Position numbers and translations under genes: made by a program
Part shown: positions 15,833 to 24,857 of the stretch, piece by piece
Position numbering within the stretch: position 1 is the stretch's first letter
Layout of the letters: each line of letters starts with the position of its first letter
Notes under the pieces: generated by a model
What the model was told of the DNA's origin: nothing
Seen by the model: only the letters and a program-made list of their open reading frames with translations
Databases searched by the model: none
Assembly (NCBI RefSeq): GCF_016735115.1
Contig: NZ_JAERQJ010000016.1
Coordinates: 1 to 59,033, forward strand
Reading direction: 5' to 3'
DNA: 59,033 nucleotides
Source of the DNA: Aquimarina mytili
Lineage (GTDB): Bacteria; Bacteroidota; Bacteroidia; Flavobacteriales; Flavobacteriaceae

Positions 15833-18800
15833 ATGAAACGCAAATTTTACTTTAAACAGTTGCTATTACTAGCCTCTATGGTATTGGTTCTTGCTTCTTG
15901 TCAAAACAAGAATGAACAGCCGGTAGTAGAGATGAAGACTCCAGTAGTCGTAAAGAGCAAAAAAACTAAAAAAGATTATAACAAAAAGAAGGGGATTGAG
16001 ATAATTGCTAATGAATTGGCAAATCTCATGAAACCTATTGGGGCAGAAAAATCATCATATAAAGATGGTTATATGATGACAGAGCATCAAAAAGCTATGA
16101 AAAAAGCGAGCGCTTTTAGATCAAAAAGCGCAACAAGCATTATAAATTATACCGAGCGTGGTCCTGCAAATGTACCAGGTAGAATACGTGGGGTAGTAGT
16201 AGCTCCAGATAATGCAGATAAATGGTATGCCGGTACTGTAGGTGGAGGACTTTGGGTTACCGAAGATGCCGGAACTACGTGGGAAAACCTTACAGACTAT
16301 AAAGTACCAAACCTTTCTACATCTACAGTGGCAATAAGTAAAAATAATCCACAAGTAATTTATGTAGGTACAGGTGAGCCTTTTGGTAATCTTGATGCTA
16401 TTGGTGGAATAGGATTACTAAAATCTTCAAATGGCGGTCGTAGCTGGGAGTATCTTAATAATACAAAAGATTTTGGTGGTATTGGCCGTTTAGCAGTAAA
16501 TCAAAATGATGAAAATCATCTTGTTGTAGCTAGTACTAACGGTATTTTTGTTACTAGAGATGGTGGTGCTACATGGGCAAACACATATAGCGGAGGTAAT
16601 GTTCAGGACCTTAATTATGCTACTGATGCATGCACAGTAATGTATGCAGGAGTAAATAGTGTTGGAGTTATCAAAAGTAATAATGGTGGATCAACATGGA
16701 ATGTAGTACTGAATAAAGATGACTATAATGCAAATCATGCACGTTTTGAGTTAGATATATCACCTGCTAATTCTAATAAGATTTTTGTAGGAGTATATAC
16801 TCCTCAAGGAGGGGCAACTACAGCTGTTAATACAGATTTTTATGTATCTGATGACGCCGGAGAAACATTTACATTACTAGCTTACGAAGGAGATCCAGCA
16901 ACTGGTAACCTTGTTACAGGTCAAGGATGGTATGATAATCTTTTAATGGCGCATCCTTTTAACGAAAATATCTTTTATTCAGGAGGTGTTGTAACACATA
17001 GAGTAGAAGTAGCAGGAAAACCATTAAGTTATACATATCAACCTATTGCTGCTGGTTATAATAACGAGTTGAATGATTACGTTCATGTAGATCAACATGG
17101 AATGACGTATATACCAAGCCCTGGTAAAGACAAAAAATTTAAGTTAATTCTTTCTAATGATGGAGGTGTATATCATACGGATTATCTAGTTGATCCTGGT
17201 ACAACATTTAATGATTGGTCTCAAGCTGCGGTTGGATTAAATTGTACACAATTTTATGGTGCGGATAAACGCAATGGAGTGCAAGACTATACTGCAGGAG
17301 CTCAAGATAATGGAACTTGGATATCATTTACACCAAGTGGAGCAAATGATGAGACAGATTATATCTTCATTATCGGAGGTGATGGTTTTGAAGTGTTATG
17401 GAACTATAATGACCCGAATAAGTTTATTGGTGGTTCACAGTTTAATGGATTTGTTCGTTATGTAAATGGACAAGGATTTAATGCAAGACATGGTGAGTCT
17501 GGAAGAGGTACTTCACCTTTTTATTCAAAAATAACTAATTCAAATAACAATCCAGATGTTCTGTTTAGCCCTTCAATTAGTGGGGTTTGGAGATCTTCTA
17601 ACTTTGCAGAAACATGGAGCTTGACACCAATTCCTAATAATTTCTCTGTTGGGGCGTCAAGTTGGTTAGATGTATCTGTATCTACTGCAAATCCTGACGT
17701 TGTTTGGGCAGGTAATGCAATGACAGAGTCAGGAAGTTATGTGATGCACGTTTCTAAAGATAATGGAGTGTCTTATGAAGCTACAGCTACTTTTGCTGAT
17801 CCAAGAGATGGTGTTGGTCATAATTACTTCATAGCTGGTGTAGAGACATCACCAACTAATGCTGATAGAGCATATGTGTTATTCTCTGGTCAGGGTGCAG
17901 CTAAAATTCTTAAAACTGAAGATTTAGGACAAACTTGGGAAGATATCTCTGGTTTTTCTACCGGAGAAGATAGAGGTTTTCCAGATGTTGCTATACATAG
18001 TTTAGTTGAAATGCCTTTTGACGAAGATAGATTGTGGGTAGGAACTGATATCGGAGTTTTTCAAACTCTTGATGGAGGTAAAAACTGGGCATTATTGGCT
18101 GGGTTACCTGCATTCTCTGTTTTTCAGATGAAAATAGTGAACAATGAAGTAGTAATGGCTACTCATGGTAGAGGTGTTTGGACTGCAGAACTTGAAGAGT
18201 TAGCTGGGTATGAGCCACCTGCATACTATGCGCCTCCAACAATTGTTAGTGCATCTCAGGAGTCTATAGAAAGTCAAGACGCTATTGTAAAATATGTACA
18301 AACTAATGAAAATGCCGAACTAATAAAGGTATTTGTTGATGGGACGGAAGTAGATGAAATCACTGATAATGTAGCTCAGGGTACCGAATTTGAGTATAAT
18401 ATCGATGATTTAACAGAAGGTGAGCATAGCGTTGGATTCCAGGTATTTGATAGCGAAGGGAATAGCTCTATTGTATCAAACTTAGAATTTGATATTATTG
18501 ATTTTAAAGAGCCAGAATCCTTAGTATCTATTGATACTTTTGAAGCTGCAGATGTGTATACTTTTGGAGGGCAATTCGTAGTTGATAATGTAGGAGGTAC
18601 TGTTAGCACAGATGTGTTAAGTAATGCAGATCATCCTTATAGAGATGGAACTGAATATAATACAGTATTAAAACATCCCGTATTAGTTACTGCCGGAAAT
18701 GAAAATCTTTCTTATGAAGATGTTGCTATAGTTGAATTGGGACCTGCTCCTGGACAATTTTATGATCTTGTTGCTGTAGAGGCTTCTTCAGATTTACAAA

Positions 18801-19330
18801 ATTGGGTACAACTGGATGCATATAACGCAGAGAGATTCCCAGAATGGACAGAAGTTTATAATTCTGGACCTACGCCTTCTATAAATGATGGATTGTTTAA
18901 AGAACAAACGATAAATCTATTAGACTTCTTTGAAGATGGAGATGTTGTAGCGTTACGTTTCAGACTGTTAACAGATCCAGCAGTTAACTCATTTGGATGG
19001 GCAATTCGTTCTATTAATCCGGGTCAGGGAGAAGATGAAGAAGAAACTGCTGAAGAAGAAGAGGAAGAACCAAACCTTGCTGCCAATGGCACAGTATTAT
19101 TCCCTACAATTTCTGACGGTGAAATTCAGATTTCTTCTAACCCTCCTGTAGCAAATGCAACAGTTTCAATATATAGTTTAAGTGGTAGATTAGTGCATAC
19201 TCAAAATGTTGGGGCATTAAACAGTTCTGCAAAGACCCTTTATTTGAATACCCTTAAATCAGGAGTATATTTTGCTCAAATAAAAAGGAGTAATGGAACA
19301 ATTGACAATTCTAAGTTTGTAATTAGATAA
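15833..19330 (+). CDS. BNR/sortilin-type propeller protein with lipobox and T9SS type A sorting domain
   Basis: 1165 residues. An export signal ends at Cys23 in LASCQ, a good lipobox. The bulk (about 100-800) is made of BNR/Asp-box propeller blades, with motifs such as SNGGRSWEYL, RDGGATWANT, SNNGGSTWNV, SDDAGETF, TEDLGQTWEDI and LDGGKNWALL, as in VPS10/sortilin and plant-photosystem-stability-like propellers. A beta-sandwich region follows (about 800-900), then an acidic linker (GEDEEETAEEEEEEPN) and a C-terminal type A T9SS domain (about 1085-1165: ISDGEIQISSNPP ... VSIYSLSGRLVHT ... LKSGVYFAQIK). No catalytic set for a glycosidase is obvious; a binding role is as likely. Confidence 0.85.
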   Translation: MKRKFYFKQLLLLASMVLVLASCQNKNEQPVVEMKTPVVVKSKKTKKDYNKKKGIEIIANELANLMKPIGAEKSSYKDGYMMTEHQKAMKKASAFRSKSATSIINYTERGPANVPGRIRGVVVAPDNADKWYAGTVGGGLWVTEDAGTTWENLTDYKVPNLSTSTVAISKNNPQVIYVGTGEPFGNLDAIGGIGLLKSSNGGRSWEYLNNTKDFGGIGRLAVNQNDENHLVVASTNGIFVTRDGGATWANTYSGGNVQDLNYATDACTVMYAGVNSVGVIKSNNGGSTWNVVLNKDDYNANHARFELDISPANSNKIFVGVYTPQGGATTAVNTDFYVSDDAGETFTLLAYEGDPATGNLVTGQGWYDNLLMAHPFNENIFYSGGVVTHRVEVAGKPLSYTYQPIAAGYNNELNDYVHVDQHGMTYIPSPGKDKKFKLILSNDGGVYHTDYLVDPGTTFNDWSQAAVGLNCTQFYGADKRNGVQDYTAGAQDNGTWISFTPSGANDETDYIFIIGGDGFEVLWNYNDPNKFIGGSQFNGFVRYVNGQGFNARHGESGRGTSPFYSKITNSNNNPDVLFSPSISGVWRSSNFAETWSLTPIPNNFSVGASSWLDVSVSTANPDVVWAGNAMTESGSYVMHVSKDNGVSYEATATFADPRDGVGHNYFIAGVETSPTNADRAYVLFSGQGAAKILKTEDLGQTWEDISGFSTGEDRGFPDVAIHSLVEMPFDEDRLWVGTDIGVFQTLDGGKNWALLAGLPAFSVFQMKIVNNEVVMATHGRGVWTAELEELAGYEPPAYYAPPTIVSASQESIESQDAIVKYVQTNENAELIKVFVDGTEVDEITDNVAQGTEFEYNIDDLTEGEHSVGFQVFDSEGNSSIVSNLEFDIIDFKEPESLVSIDTFEAADVYTFGGQFVVDNVGGTVSTDVLSNADHPYRDGTEYNTVLKHPVLVTAGNENLSYEDVAIVELGPAPGQFYDLVAVEASSDLQNWVQLDAYNAERFPEWTEVYNSGPTPSINDGLFKEQTINLLDFFEDGDVVALRFRLLTDPAVNSFGWAIRSINPGQGEDEEETAEEEEEEPNLAANGTVLFPTISDGEIQISSNPPVANATVSIYSLSGRLVHTQNVGALNSSAKTLYLNTLKSGVYFAQIKRSNGTIDNSKFVIR

Positions 19331-19371
19331 TTATTTTAGTTACGATTTTAAGATAACTAAATCCAATATAT

Positions 19372-19406
19372 AATAAACCCGAAAGTGATCACTTTCGGGT
19401 TTATTT
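19372..19406 (+). terminator. Terminator after the BNR protein gene
   Basis: Perfect palindrome with stem AATAAACCCGAAAGTG / CACTTTCGGGTTTATT and almost no loop (AT). It can work for both strands; the convergent TetR gene ends at 19439. Confidence 0.9.
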
Positions 19407-19438
19407 ATATTAAAAACTTCTTACTAAGAATGAGGTTG

Positions 19439-20038
19439 TTATTTCATTAAACCTTCAAACTTTAAAAACATATAGTCTTTGATAGTCGATGCTAGTGTTT
19501 CTTTTGATTGCGTAAAAAATTTATCGTCTGTGATGAGTTGTAAAATAAAAAATTCGTCAATTTTTATCAGTAACTCAACAGATACAGGTTTAAACATTTT
19601 GTTTTCAATCCCCAAAAGATAAAATTGCTTTAGATCGTCTAATAATGCATATAAGAACTCTTCAATAATCTTCCATGCACTAGGATAATGCTGTTGCAAT
19701 TGTCTAAGGTAAAAAGCAGAAATATCTTTTGCCCCTTCAGTTAGTATTCGGGCCAAGGTATCGTATTGATAATCTAATTGTAAGATTTCTCCAGTGATTT
19801 CATTTTTGTAACTATACAAACGATCTATTCTAACTTGAGTGATATAATCAAAAATTTCCTCTTTGGTTGTAAAATATTGATAGATAGTCGATTTACTTTT
19901 GCTCATAAGTAAAGCAAGATCATCCATTGTCAAATTTCCTAAATCGGTTTTTTTAATTTTTGGAAGCAACGCTTGAGTCCATGCTTCGACTTTTTTATTT
20001 TTTTCTTTTCTATCTTTGAGTATAGATTTTCTTCCCAT
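19439..20038 (-). CDS. TetR/AcrR family transcriptional regulator
   Basis: 199 residues. An N-terminal helix-turn-helix lies at about 35-80 (NLTMDDLALLMSKSKSTIYQYFTTKEEIFDYI, the KSTIYQYF segment being the recognition helix), followed by an all-helical ligand/dimer domain. The very basic start (MGRKSILKDRKEKNKK) is unusual but seen in flavobacterial members. It is divergent from the GMC oxidoreductase with a 109-bp gap holding a TetR-sized palindrome, so it most likely represses itself and perhaps the oxidoreductase. Confidence 0.9.
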   Translation of the reverse strand: MGRKSILKDRKEKNKKVEAWTQALLPKIKKTDLGNLTMDDLALLMSKSKSTIYQYFTTKEEIFDYITQVRIDRLYSYKNEITGEILQLDYQYDTLARILTEGAKDISAFYLRQLQQHYPSAWKIIEEFLYALLDDLKQFYLLGIENKMFKPVSVELLIKIDEFFILQLITDDKFFTQSKETLASTIKDYMFLKFEGLMK

Positions 20039-20058
20039 ACTTGGTAATTTATTAAAAC

Positions 20059-20084
20059 CGAACTATATTTGAGTTGATAGTTTG
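20059..20084. promoter_or_regulatory. Candidate TetR operator
   Basis: Inverted repeat CGAACTAT (20059-20066) and ATAGTTTG (20077-20084), arms of eight with one mismatch, 10-nt spacer. The size suits a TetR dimer. It lies 20 bp before the TetR start in the divergent region. Confidence 0.5.
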
Positions 20085-20147
20085 ATTTTTATTTTGTGAT
20101 TTTTTCAAACTTAACAATTTATTCTAGTATATATACCAATTACAAAC

Positions 20148-21707
20148 ATGAGTGTTAAAAAAGAATATGATTATATTATTATTGGTAGTGGTTTTGGAGG
20201 ATCTGTAAGTGCGTTAAGACTTTCAGAGAAAGGGTATAATGTTTTAGTGATCGAAAAAGGAAAATGGTATAAACCCAAAGACTTTCCAAAAACGAACTGG
20301 AATCTTAAGAAATGGTTATGGGTGCCTTTTTTTAGATGGTTCGGTATTATGAAGATGTCTTTTTTTAAACATGTAGTTGTTATTTCTGGAACAGGTGTCG
20401 GAGGAGGTTCTTTAGTCTATGCGAATACATTGCCAGTACCTAAAAAGGCTTTTTTTACTTCTGGTAGTTGGGGTAAACTAGCAGATTGGCAAAATGAACT
20501 AGCTCCATTCTATCAAACGGCTTTAAAAATGCTGGGTGCACAAAAAAACCCAACACTTTTTGATGGTGACAAAGCACTTAAAGAACTCGCAGCTGAAATG
20601 GATATCAAAGATAATTTTGAAGCAACAGATGTGGCTGTTTTCTTTGGCAAACCAAACGTAACTGTACCTGATCCTTATTTTGATGGAAAAGGTCCGGATC
20701 GAACAGGTTGTAACTATTGTGGAGGATGCATGACAGGATGTAGAGTTGGTGCAAAAAATACTTTGGATACTAATTACCTCTATCTAGCACAGCAATTAGG
20801 AGCTGAAATTCTTGCAGAAAATGAAGTTTATGATGTTATCCCTTTGGAAAATGGGTATGAGGTAAAGTATAAATCCTCAACCGGGATTTTTAAAATGAAA
20901 AAATCAATTAAGGCTAAGGGAGTTGTTTTTTCGGGAGGCGTGTTGGGGACTATAAAATTGTTGCTTAAACTGAAACAAAAATCATTACCTAAGCTTTCTG
21001 ATCGACTAGGGCATGATATAAGAACGAATAACGAAAGCTTGATTAGTGTTACTAATCTTGATAGAAAAAAGGATATGTCAAAAGGAGTAGCCATAGGATC
21101 TATTCTTAATACAGATGAGAATAGCCATCTGGAGATTGTACGATATGCAAAAGGTTCTGGTTTTTGGCGATTGTCACATTTACCATTGACTCATGGTAAA
21201 AATACAATTGTAAGAGTAACTAAAATGTTTACAAGTTTTATAAAACATCCTTTGTCCTACATTAAATTATACACGACCAGGGACTGGAGTAAGAGTACAA
21301 CAGTTTTACTTTTTATGCAAACTTTGGATAGTACGTTAAAGTTTAAACGAAATAGCTTTGGAGTTATGAATACCAGAGTAGCCGAAGGAAAAAAACCTTC
21401 AGCCTTTATTCCTCAATCTTTAGGATTGGCAAAACGTTATGCGAAACTAATTAAGGGTAAAGAAACAGTTTTTGCCTTAGAACCTCTTGCAGGAATTCCA
21501 TCTACAGCACATATTCTTGGAGGTGCGGTTATGGGGGCAACCCCATCTGAAGGGGTTATCGATGAAAATAATAAGGTTTTTGGATATGATAACATGTTTA
21601 TTTGTGATGGTTCTATGATATCGGCAAACCCTGGAGTTAATCCATCCTTGTCAATTACAGCTATAAGTGAACGAGCAATGAGTAAAATTGCGGAAAAGAA
21701 AAACTAA
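20148..21707 (+). CDS. GMC-type FAD-dependent oxidoreductase (cholesterol-oxidase-like)
   Basis: 519 residues. The FAD fingerprint is at about 10-36 (IIIGSGFGGSVSALRLSEKG ... VIEKG). The second flavin motif SGTGVGGGSLVYAN lies near 83-96. The cysteine-rich stretch TGCNYCGGCMTGCRVGAKN (about 187-205) is typical of bacterial cholesterol-oxidase/GMC-like proteins and of the related ferredoxin-like insertion. The C-terminus closes with GGAVMG ... DNMFICDGSMISANPGVNPSLSITAISERA, the usual FAD-binding end. Substrate unknown; a steroid, sterol or other hydrophobic alcohol is a family-level guess. Divergent from a TetR regulator. Confidence 0.88.
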   Translation: MSVKKEYDYIIIGSGFGGSVSALRLSEKGYNVLVIEKGKWYKPKDFPKTNWNLKKWLWVPFFRWFGIMKMSFFKHVVVISGTGVGGGSLVYANTLPVPKKAFFTSGSWGKLADWQNELAPFYQTALKMLGAQKNPTLFDGDKALKELAAEMDIKDNFEATDVAVFFGKPNVTVPDPYFDGKGPDRTGCNYCGGCMTGCRVGAKNTLDTNYLYLAQQLGAEILAENEVYDVIPLENGYEVKYKSSTGIFKMKKSIKAKGVVFSGGVLGTIKLLLKLKQKSLPKLSDRLGHDIRTNNESLISVTNLDRKKDMSKGVAIGSILNTDENSHLEIVRYAKGSGFWRLSHLPLTHGKNTIVRVTKMFTSFIKHPLSYIKLYTTRDWSKSTTVLLFMQTLDSTLKFKRNSFGVMNTRVAEGKKPSAFIPQSLGLAKRYAKLIKGKETVFALEPLAGIPSTAHILGGAVMGATPSEGVIDENNKVFGYDNMFICDGSMISANPGVNPSLSITAISERAMSKIAEKKN

Positions 21708-21904
21708 TTTTTCTTAGAATTTTGAAAATGCCTGTAGATTAAAAAAACTCCATACCCTATAAATAATATTGTAAAAATAGCCCTGAAGTCCCATTCTATG
21801 TTTGCTTGTAGTCGATTGTAAAGTCGTAAACTTCCAAAAATGACTAAAGCAATTCCAATCATTAAATCCCAGGTTCTTCTAGAGGGTTTATTTTCGTCTT
21901 CCAT
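21704..21904 (-). CDS. Small membrane protein with two helices, function unknown
   Basis: 66 residues. After a charged start (MEDENKPSRRTWD) come two membrane helices (about 14-30 and 41-58) and a basic tail (RHFQNSKKN). It ends four bases inside the convergent GMC gene. It is the last gene of a minus-strand trio (22868 to 21704) with spacings of 11 and 5 bp, so the three probably share a transcript. Family not recognised. Confidence 0.7.
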   Translation of the reverse strand: MEDENKPSRRTWDLMIGIALVIFGSLRLYNRLQANIEWDFRAIFTILFIGYGVFLIYRHFQNSKKN

Positions 21905-21909
21905 AATGC

Positions 21910-22137
21910 TTATGATAAACTTTTTTCAATAATAGGGATAGCCTCTTCTACATCGGTTTTTTTCACAAAGAGTTGTATGTGATCGGGGAGCCCTCCACCA
22001 AAACCAGCCATCATACCAGATTTTAGATCATCTCGTGTAACAGAATTAATACCTCTATCCTGAAGTATGTTTTGTAGAAACTGTATATTAATTAAACTGC
22101 CTGTATATACTCGTTCGTATTCACTTTCGGGGAACAT
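21910..22137 (-). CDS. DUF2007 family protein
   Basis: 75 residues, matching the small DUF2007 (putative signal-transducing) fold: YERVYTGSLINIQFLQNILQDRGI, then a Gly-rich stretch MMAGFGGGLPDHIQLFVKKTDVEEAIPIIEKS. Such proteins bear a ferredoxin-like fold similar to PII-type or ACT-like modules; their function is unknown. Middle gene of the minus-strand trio. Confidence 0.8.
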   Translation of the reverse strand: MFPESEYERVYTGSLINIQFLQNILQDRGINSVTRDDLKSGMMAGFGGGLPDHIQLFVKKTDVEEAIPIIEKSLS

Positions 22138-22148
22138 AAATTCTCTAT

Positions 22149-22868
22149 TTAAGCATTAAAATATTTACTATTCCAGATTGCGGTGTTAAAGTTTTTGCCA
22201 AGAGCAAATCCATAGAAGAGTACCACAGCAGCTACCGATTTGAACATGAAGAAAAATATCATGATAAAAGTCGATGTATCACTGGTTTTACTAAACAGCC
22301 CATCTGGAACCATAAATGTAAGCAAAAGACTTACTAGAAAGGTAAGAAAAAGTAAGTTTTCAAAACTTTTAAAGAACCACATCATGATTTTTCTTAATGG
22401 ATGTAGATCGTTTCCCCATTTATGAACAAGATAAAAGTAATCATTACCCATAGGAGCAAAGAGTAGGGGGTCATCTGCATTTTCTAATTTAAAAAGCTTA
22501 GAGGGTGCTATAATTTTAAATCCTTTAAGTTCTGTTTGATGCTTTTTCTCAAGCTCTTTAATTATTGTAATAGCTTCATGCGGAAGTTTTCCTTTAAAAT
22601 ATTTAGAATCTAAAAAGCGTAAACGATAATCAATACAGATGTTTTTGATCTGTTTGATATGATATATTTTATCAGTTTCTAATTGATCAAAATCAAATGA
22701 ATTATAGGTAACATTTGAGGTATCATCCAAATTTTGAAGAATTCTGTCTTCATGCAATGCTTCCATTTTGAAAATATTTTGCACTTGACTTTTCCATGAA
22801 GATGAGTCAAATTCTTTAGATCTCAGTTTACTCAACTGCTTTTCAATATTTGTTCTTGGAAATAACAT
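22149..22868 (-). CDS. Membrane protein of unknown function
   Basis: 239 residues. The first 150 are soluble and charged (SKLRSKEFDSSSWKSQVQNIFKMEA ... EAITIIKELEKKHQTELKGF), then ADDPLLFAPMGNDYFYLVHKWGNDLHPLRKI, and two membrane helices (about 166-186 and 200-222). I recognise no domain with confidence. It heads a three-gene minus-strand unit with DUF2007 and a two-helix protein. The layout (cytosolic domain plus membrane hairpin) would suit an envelope accessory protein. Confidence 0.65.
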   Translation of the reverse strand: MLFPRTNIEKQLSKLRSKEFDSSSWKSQVQNIFKMEALHEDRILQNLDDTSNVTYNSFDFDQLETDKIYHIKQIKNICIDYRLRFLDSKYFKGKLPHEAITIIKELEKKHQTELKGFKIIAPSKLFKLENADDPLLFAPMGNDYFYLVHKWGNDLHPLRKIMMWFFKSFENLLFLTFLVSLLLTFMVPDGLFSKTSDTSTFIMIFFFMFKSVAAVVLFYGFALGKNFNTAIWNSKYFNA

Positions 22869-23018
22869 CTTCTTTTCTTTTTCATTAGCTCTACTAAATT
22901 ACTGATTTGTGTATAGTTTATAAAATGTTACAGTGTTTAATCTTTTGAAAAACAGATATTTTAACGCTTGTTGAAAGTGAAAAAAGATTTTTTGTAATAC
23001 TAGAAATAAAATAAAACG

Positions 23019-23056
23019 AAAAAGCAACCAAGAGAACAGACTCTGGTTGCTTTTTT
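23019..23056 (-). terminator. Terminator of the leucine operon
   Basis: Read on the minus strand after leuB: stem AAAAAAGCAACCAGAG paired with CTCTTGGTTGCTTTTT (one bulge), then the T-run. It starts 24 bp past the leuB stop. The symmetrical A/T flanks could also serve the other strand, but no plus-strand gene precedes it. Confidence 0.85.
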
Positions 23057-23079
23057 AAAAACAGAATACTACTAAAAAA

Positions 23080-24195
23080 TTAAATAATTGTAGATTGTCC
23101 GACGTGTATGTTTTCAAAATTGATATTAGAATCTTCAGGATTTAATATATAATCGGCTATAAAGTCACCTACTTTTTCGGTAGTTAATGGATTGGTAGCG
23201 TTTAGATCGGGTGTAGTAAGGTTTAATTCTAGTGCCTTTTCTACAGCATCTTTAATTGCATTAGCTTCTCCCAGTAAATCGAAATGTTCTAATAACATTG
23301 CTGCAGAAAGAATGGCTGCAATTGGATTTGCTATACCTTTGCCAGTTGCCTGAGGATATGAACCATGTATTGGCTCAAACATGCAACACGTATCACCAAC
23401 GGATGCCGATGCTAATAAACCAATAGATCCTCCTATTACACTAGCTTCATCTGAAATAATGTCTCCAAACATGTTTTCTGTTAGAATAACATCAAATTGA
23501 CTAGGATTTAAGATCATTTGCATAGCAGCATTGTCTACAAATAAAAAGTCAAGCGCAACATCATCATAGTCTTTAGCGATTTCGGTAACTACTTTTCTCC
23601 ATAATCGAGAAGATTCTAAAACATTAGCTTTATCAACTAATGTTAATTTTTTTCTTCGCTTTTGCGCTGCTTTAAATGCTAAACGCGTAATACGTTCAAT
23701 CTCTTCCTTAGAATACTCACAAAGATCGGAGGCTACGGTACCATCTTCATTCAAATGTTTTTTTCCAAAGTAGATTCCACCTGTTAGTTCGCGATAGATA
23801 GAAATATCAGTACCTTGAATAATCTCTGGTTTAAGGGGAGATTTGTCAATTAGTGTACTATAAGCTTTAACAGGTCTTATGTTGGCATAGAGGCCTAATT
23901 CTTTACGTAATTTCAATAATCCTTGTTCTGGACGTACTGGTGCACTAGGATTATTGTCATATTTTGGATCCCCTATAGCACCAAATAAAACAGCGTCTGT
24001 GTTGGCACAAAGCTCTAAAGTTTCATCTGGTAATGGGTTTTCGGTTTTGTCAATTGCAATGGCACCAACCAATGCTTCTTTGAAAACAAAGGTGTGATCA
24101 AAACTATGCGCAACAGCTTCTAATGCTTTAATAGCCTGGGCAGTCACTTCTGGACCAATTCCATCTCCTGATAATACCGCGATATCTAATTTCAT
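23080..24195 (-). CDS. leuB: 3-isopropylmalate dehydrogenase
   Basis: 371 residues, normal for LeuB. NAD-dependent oxidative decarboxylation of 3-isopropylmalate, third step of leucine synthesis. Signs: start MKLDIAVLSGDGIGPEVTAQA, the substrate Arg residues in RPEQGLLKLRKELGLYANIRPVK, RELTGGIYFG, TLVDKANVLESSRLWRKV, the metal aspartates in FLFVDNAAMQMI and ENMFGDIISDEASVIGGSIG, and the NAD-binding FEPIHGSYPQATGKGIANP. Last gene of the leuA-C-D-B run; a REP-like repeat fills the 70-bp gap before it. Confidence 0.97.
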   Translation of the reverse strand: MKLDIAVLSGDGIGPEVTAQAIKALEAVAHSFDHTFVFKEALVGAIAIDKTENPLPDETLELCANTDAVLFGAIGDPKYDNNPSAPVRPEQGLLKLRKELGLYANIRPVKAYSTLIDKSPLKPEIIQGTDISIYRELTGGIYFGKKHLNEDGTVASDLCEYSKEEIERITRLAFKAAQKRRKKLTLVDKANVLESSRLWRKVVTEIAKDYDDVALDFLFVDNAAMQMILNPSQFDVILTENMFGDIISDEASVIGGSIGLLASASVGDTCCMFEPIHGSYPQATGKGIANPIAAILSAAMLLEHFDLLGEANAIKDAVEKALELNLTTPDLNATNPLTTEKVGDFIADYILNPEDSNINFENIHVGQSTII

Positions 24196-24215
24196 ATGTT
24201 TCTTTTTATTTTCGT

Positions 24216-24258
24216 CACTGAGTATTTCGACTTAGCTCAATACAGGCTTGTCGAAGTG
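24216..24258. repeat. REP-like flavobacterial palindrome between leuD and leuB
   Basis: CACTGAG, then TTCGAC (24226-24231) ... GTCGAAGTG (24250-24258). The arms CACT+TTCGAC and GTCGAA+AGTG pair around a loop, with the word TTAGCTCAATACAGGCTTG between. I have seen near copies of this CACTGAG/GTCGAAGTG palindrome scattered between genes in many Flavobacteriia. It sits in an mRNA gap, where it could stabilise or separate transcript parts. Confidence 0.6.
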
Positions 24259-24265
24259 TTTCTTA

Positions 24266-24853
24266 TTATGCTTTTGCGTTTTCGAATGCTTCTATTTCTG
24301 ATTTGTTACTGATTAAAAAATCGATATCGTCATATCCATTGATTAAGCATGTCTTTTTATAACTATTAATTTCAAATTCTGAAGTAATTCTACTAGTAAG
24401 AAGTGAGATTTTCTGTGCTTCAAGATCTACTTCGATTTGAGTATTAGGATCTTTTTCGATTGCATTAAATAGCTCTTTTAAATACTCTGGCGAAACCTGA
24501 ATAGGCAATACACCATTATTAAGGGCATTTCCTTTAAAAATATCAGCAAAAAAACTAGATACAACTACTTTGAATCCGAAATCATGAATGGCCCATGCGG
24601 CATGCTCTCTACTAGAACCACATCCAAAGTTATCCCCAGCAACAAGTATTTTTCCGCTATAGGTTGGATTATTCATTACAAATTCTTCGTTTTTGCTTCC
24701 GTCTTTATGAAATCGCCAGTCTCTAAATAGATTTTCGCCAAAACCATCGCGATTAGTCGCTTTTAAAAATCGAGCAGGAATAATCTGATCTGTATCAACA
24801 TTTTCTATAGATAATGGTATGGCCGAGGATGTTAGTTTTGTAAACTTATCCAT
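24266..24853 (-). CDS. leuD: 3-isopropylmalate dehydratase small subunit
   Basis: 195 residues. Swivelling domain of isopropylmalate isomerase, with VDTDQIIPARFLK near residue 20, the active loop GDNFGCGSSREHAAWAIHDFG and FADIFKGNALNNGVLPI. It joins LeuC to isomerise 2- to 3-isopropylmalate. It starts four bases after the leuC stop, so the two are likely translated in step. Confidence 0.97.
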   Translation of the reverse strand: MDKFTKLTSSAIPLSIENVDTDQIIPARFLKATNRDGFGENLFRDWRFHKDGSKNEEFVMNNPTYSGKILVAGDNFGCGSSREHAAWAIHDFGFKVVVSSFFADIFKGNALNNGVLPIQVSPEYLKELFNAIEKDPNTQIEVDLEAQKISLLTSRITSEFEINSYKKTCLINGYDDIDFLISNKSEIEAFENAKA

Positions 24854-24857
24854 GATT

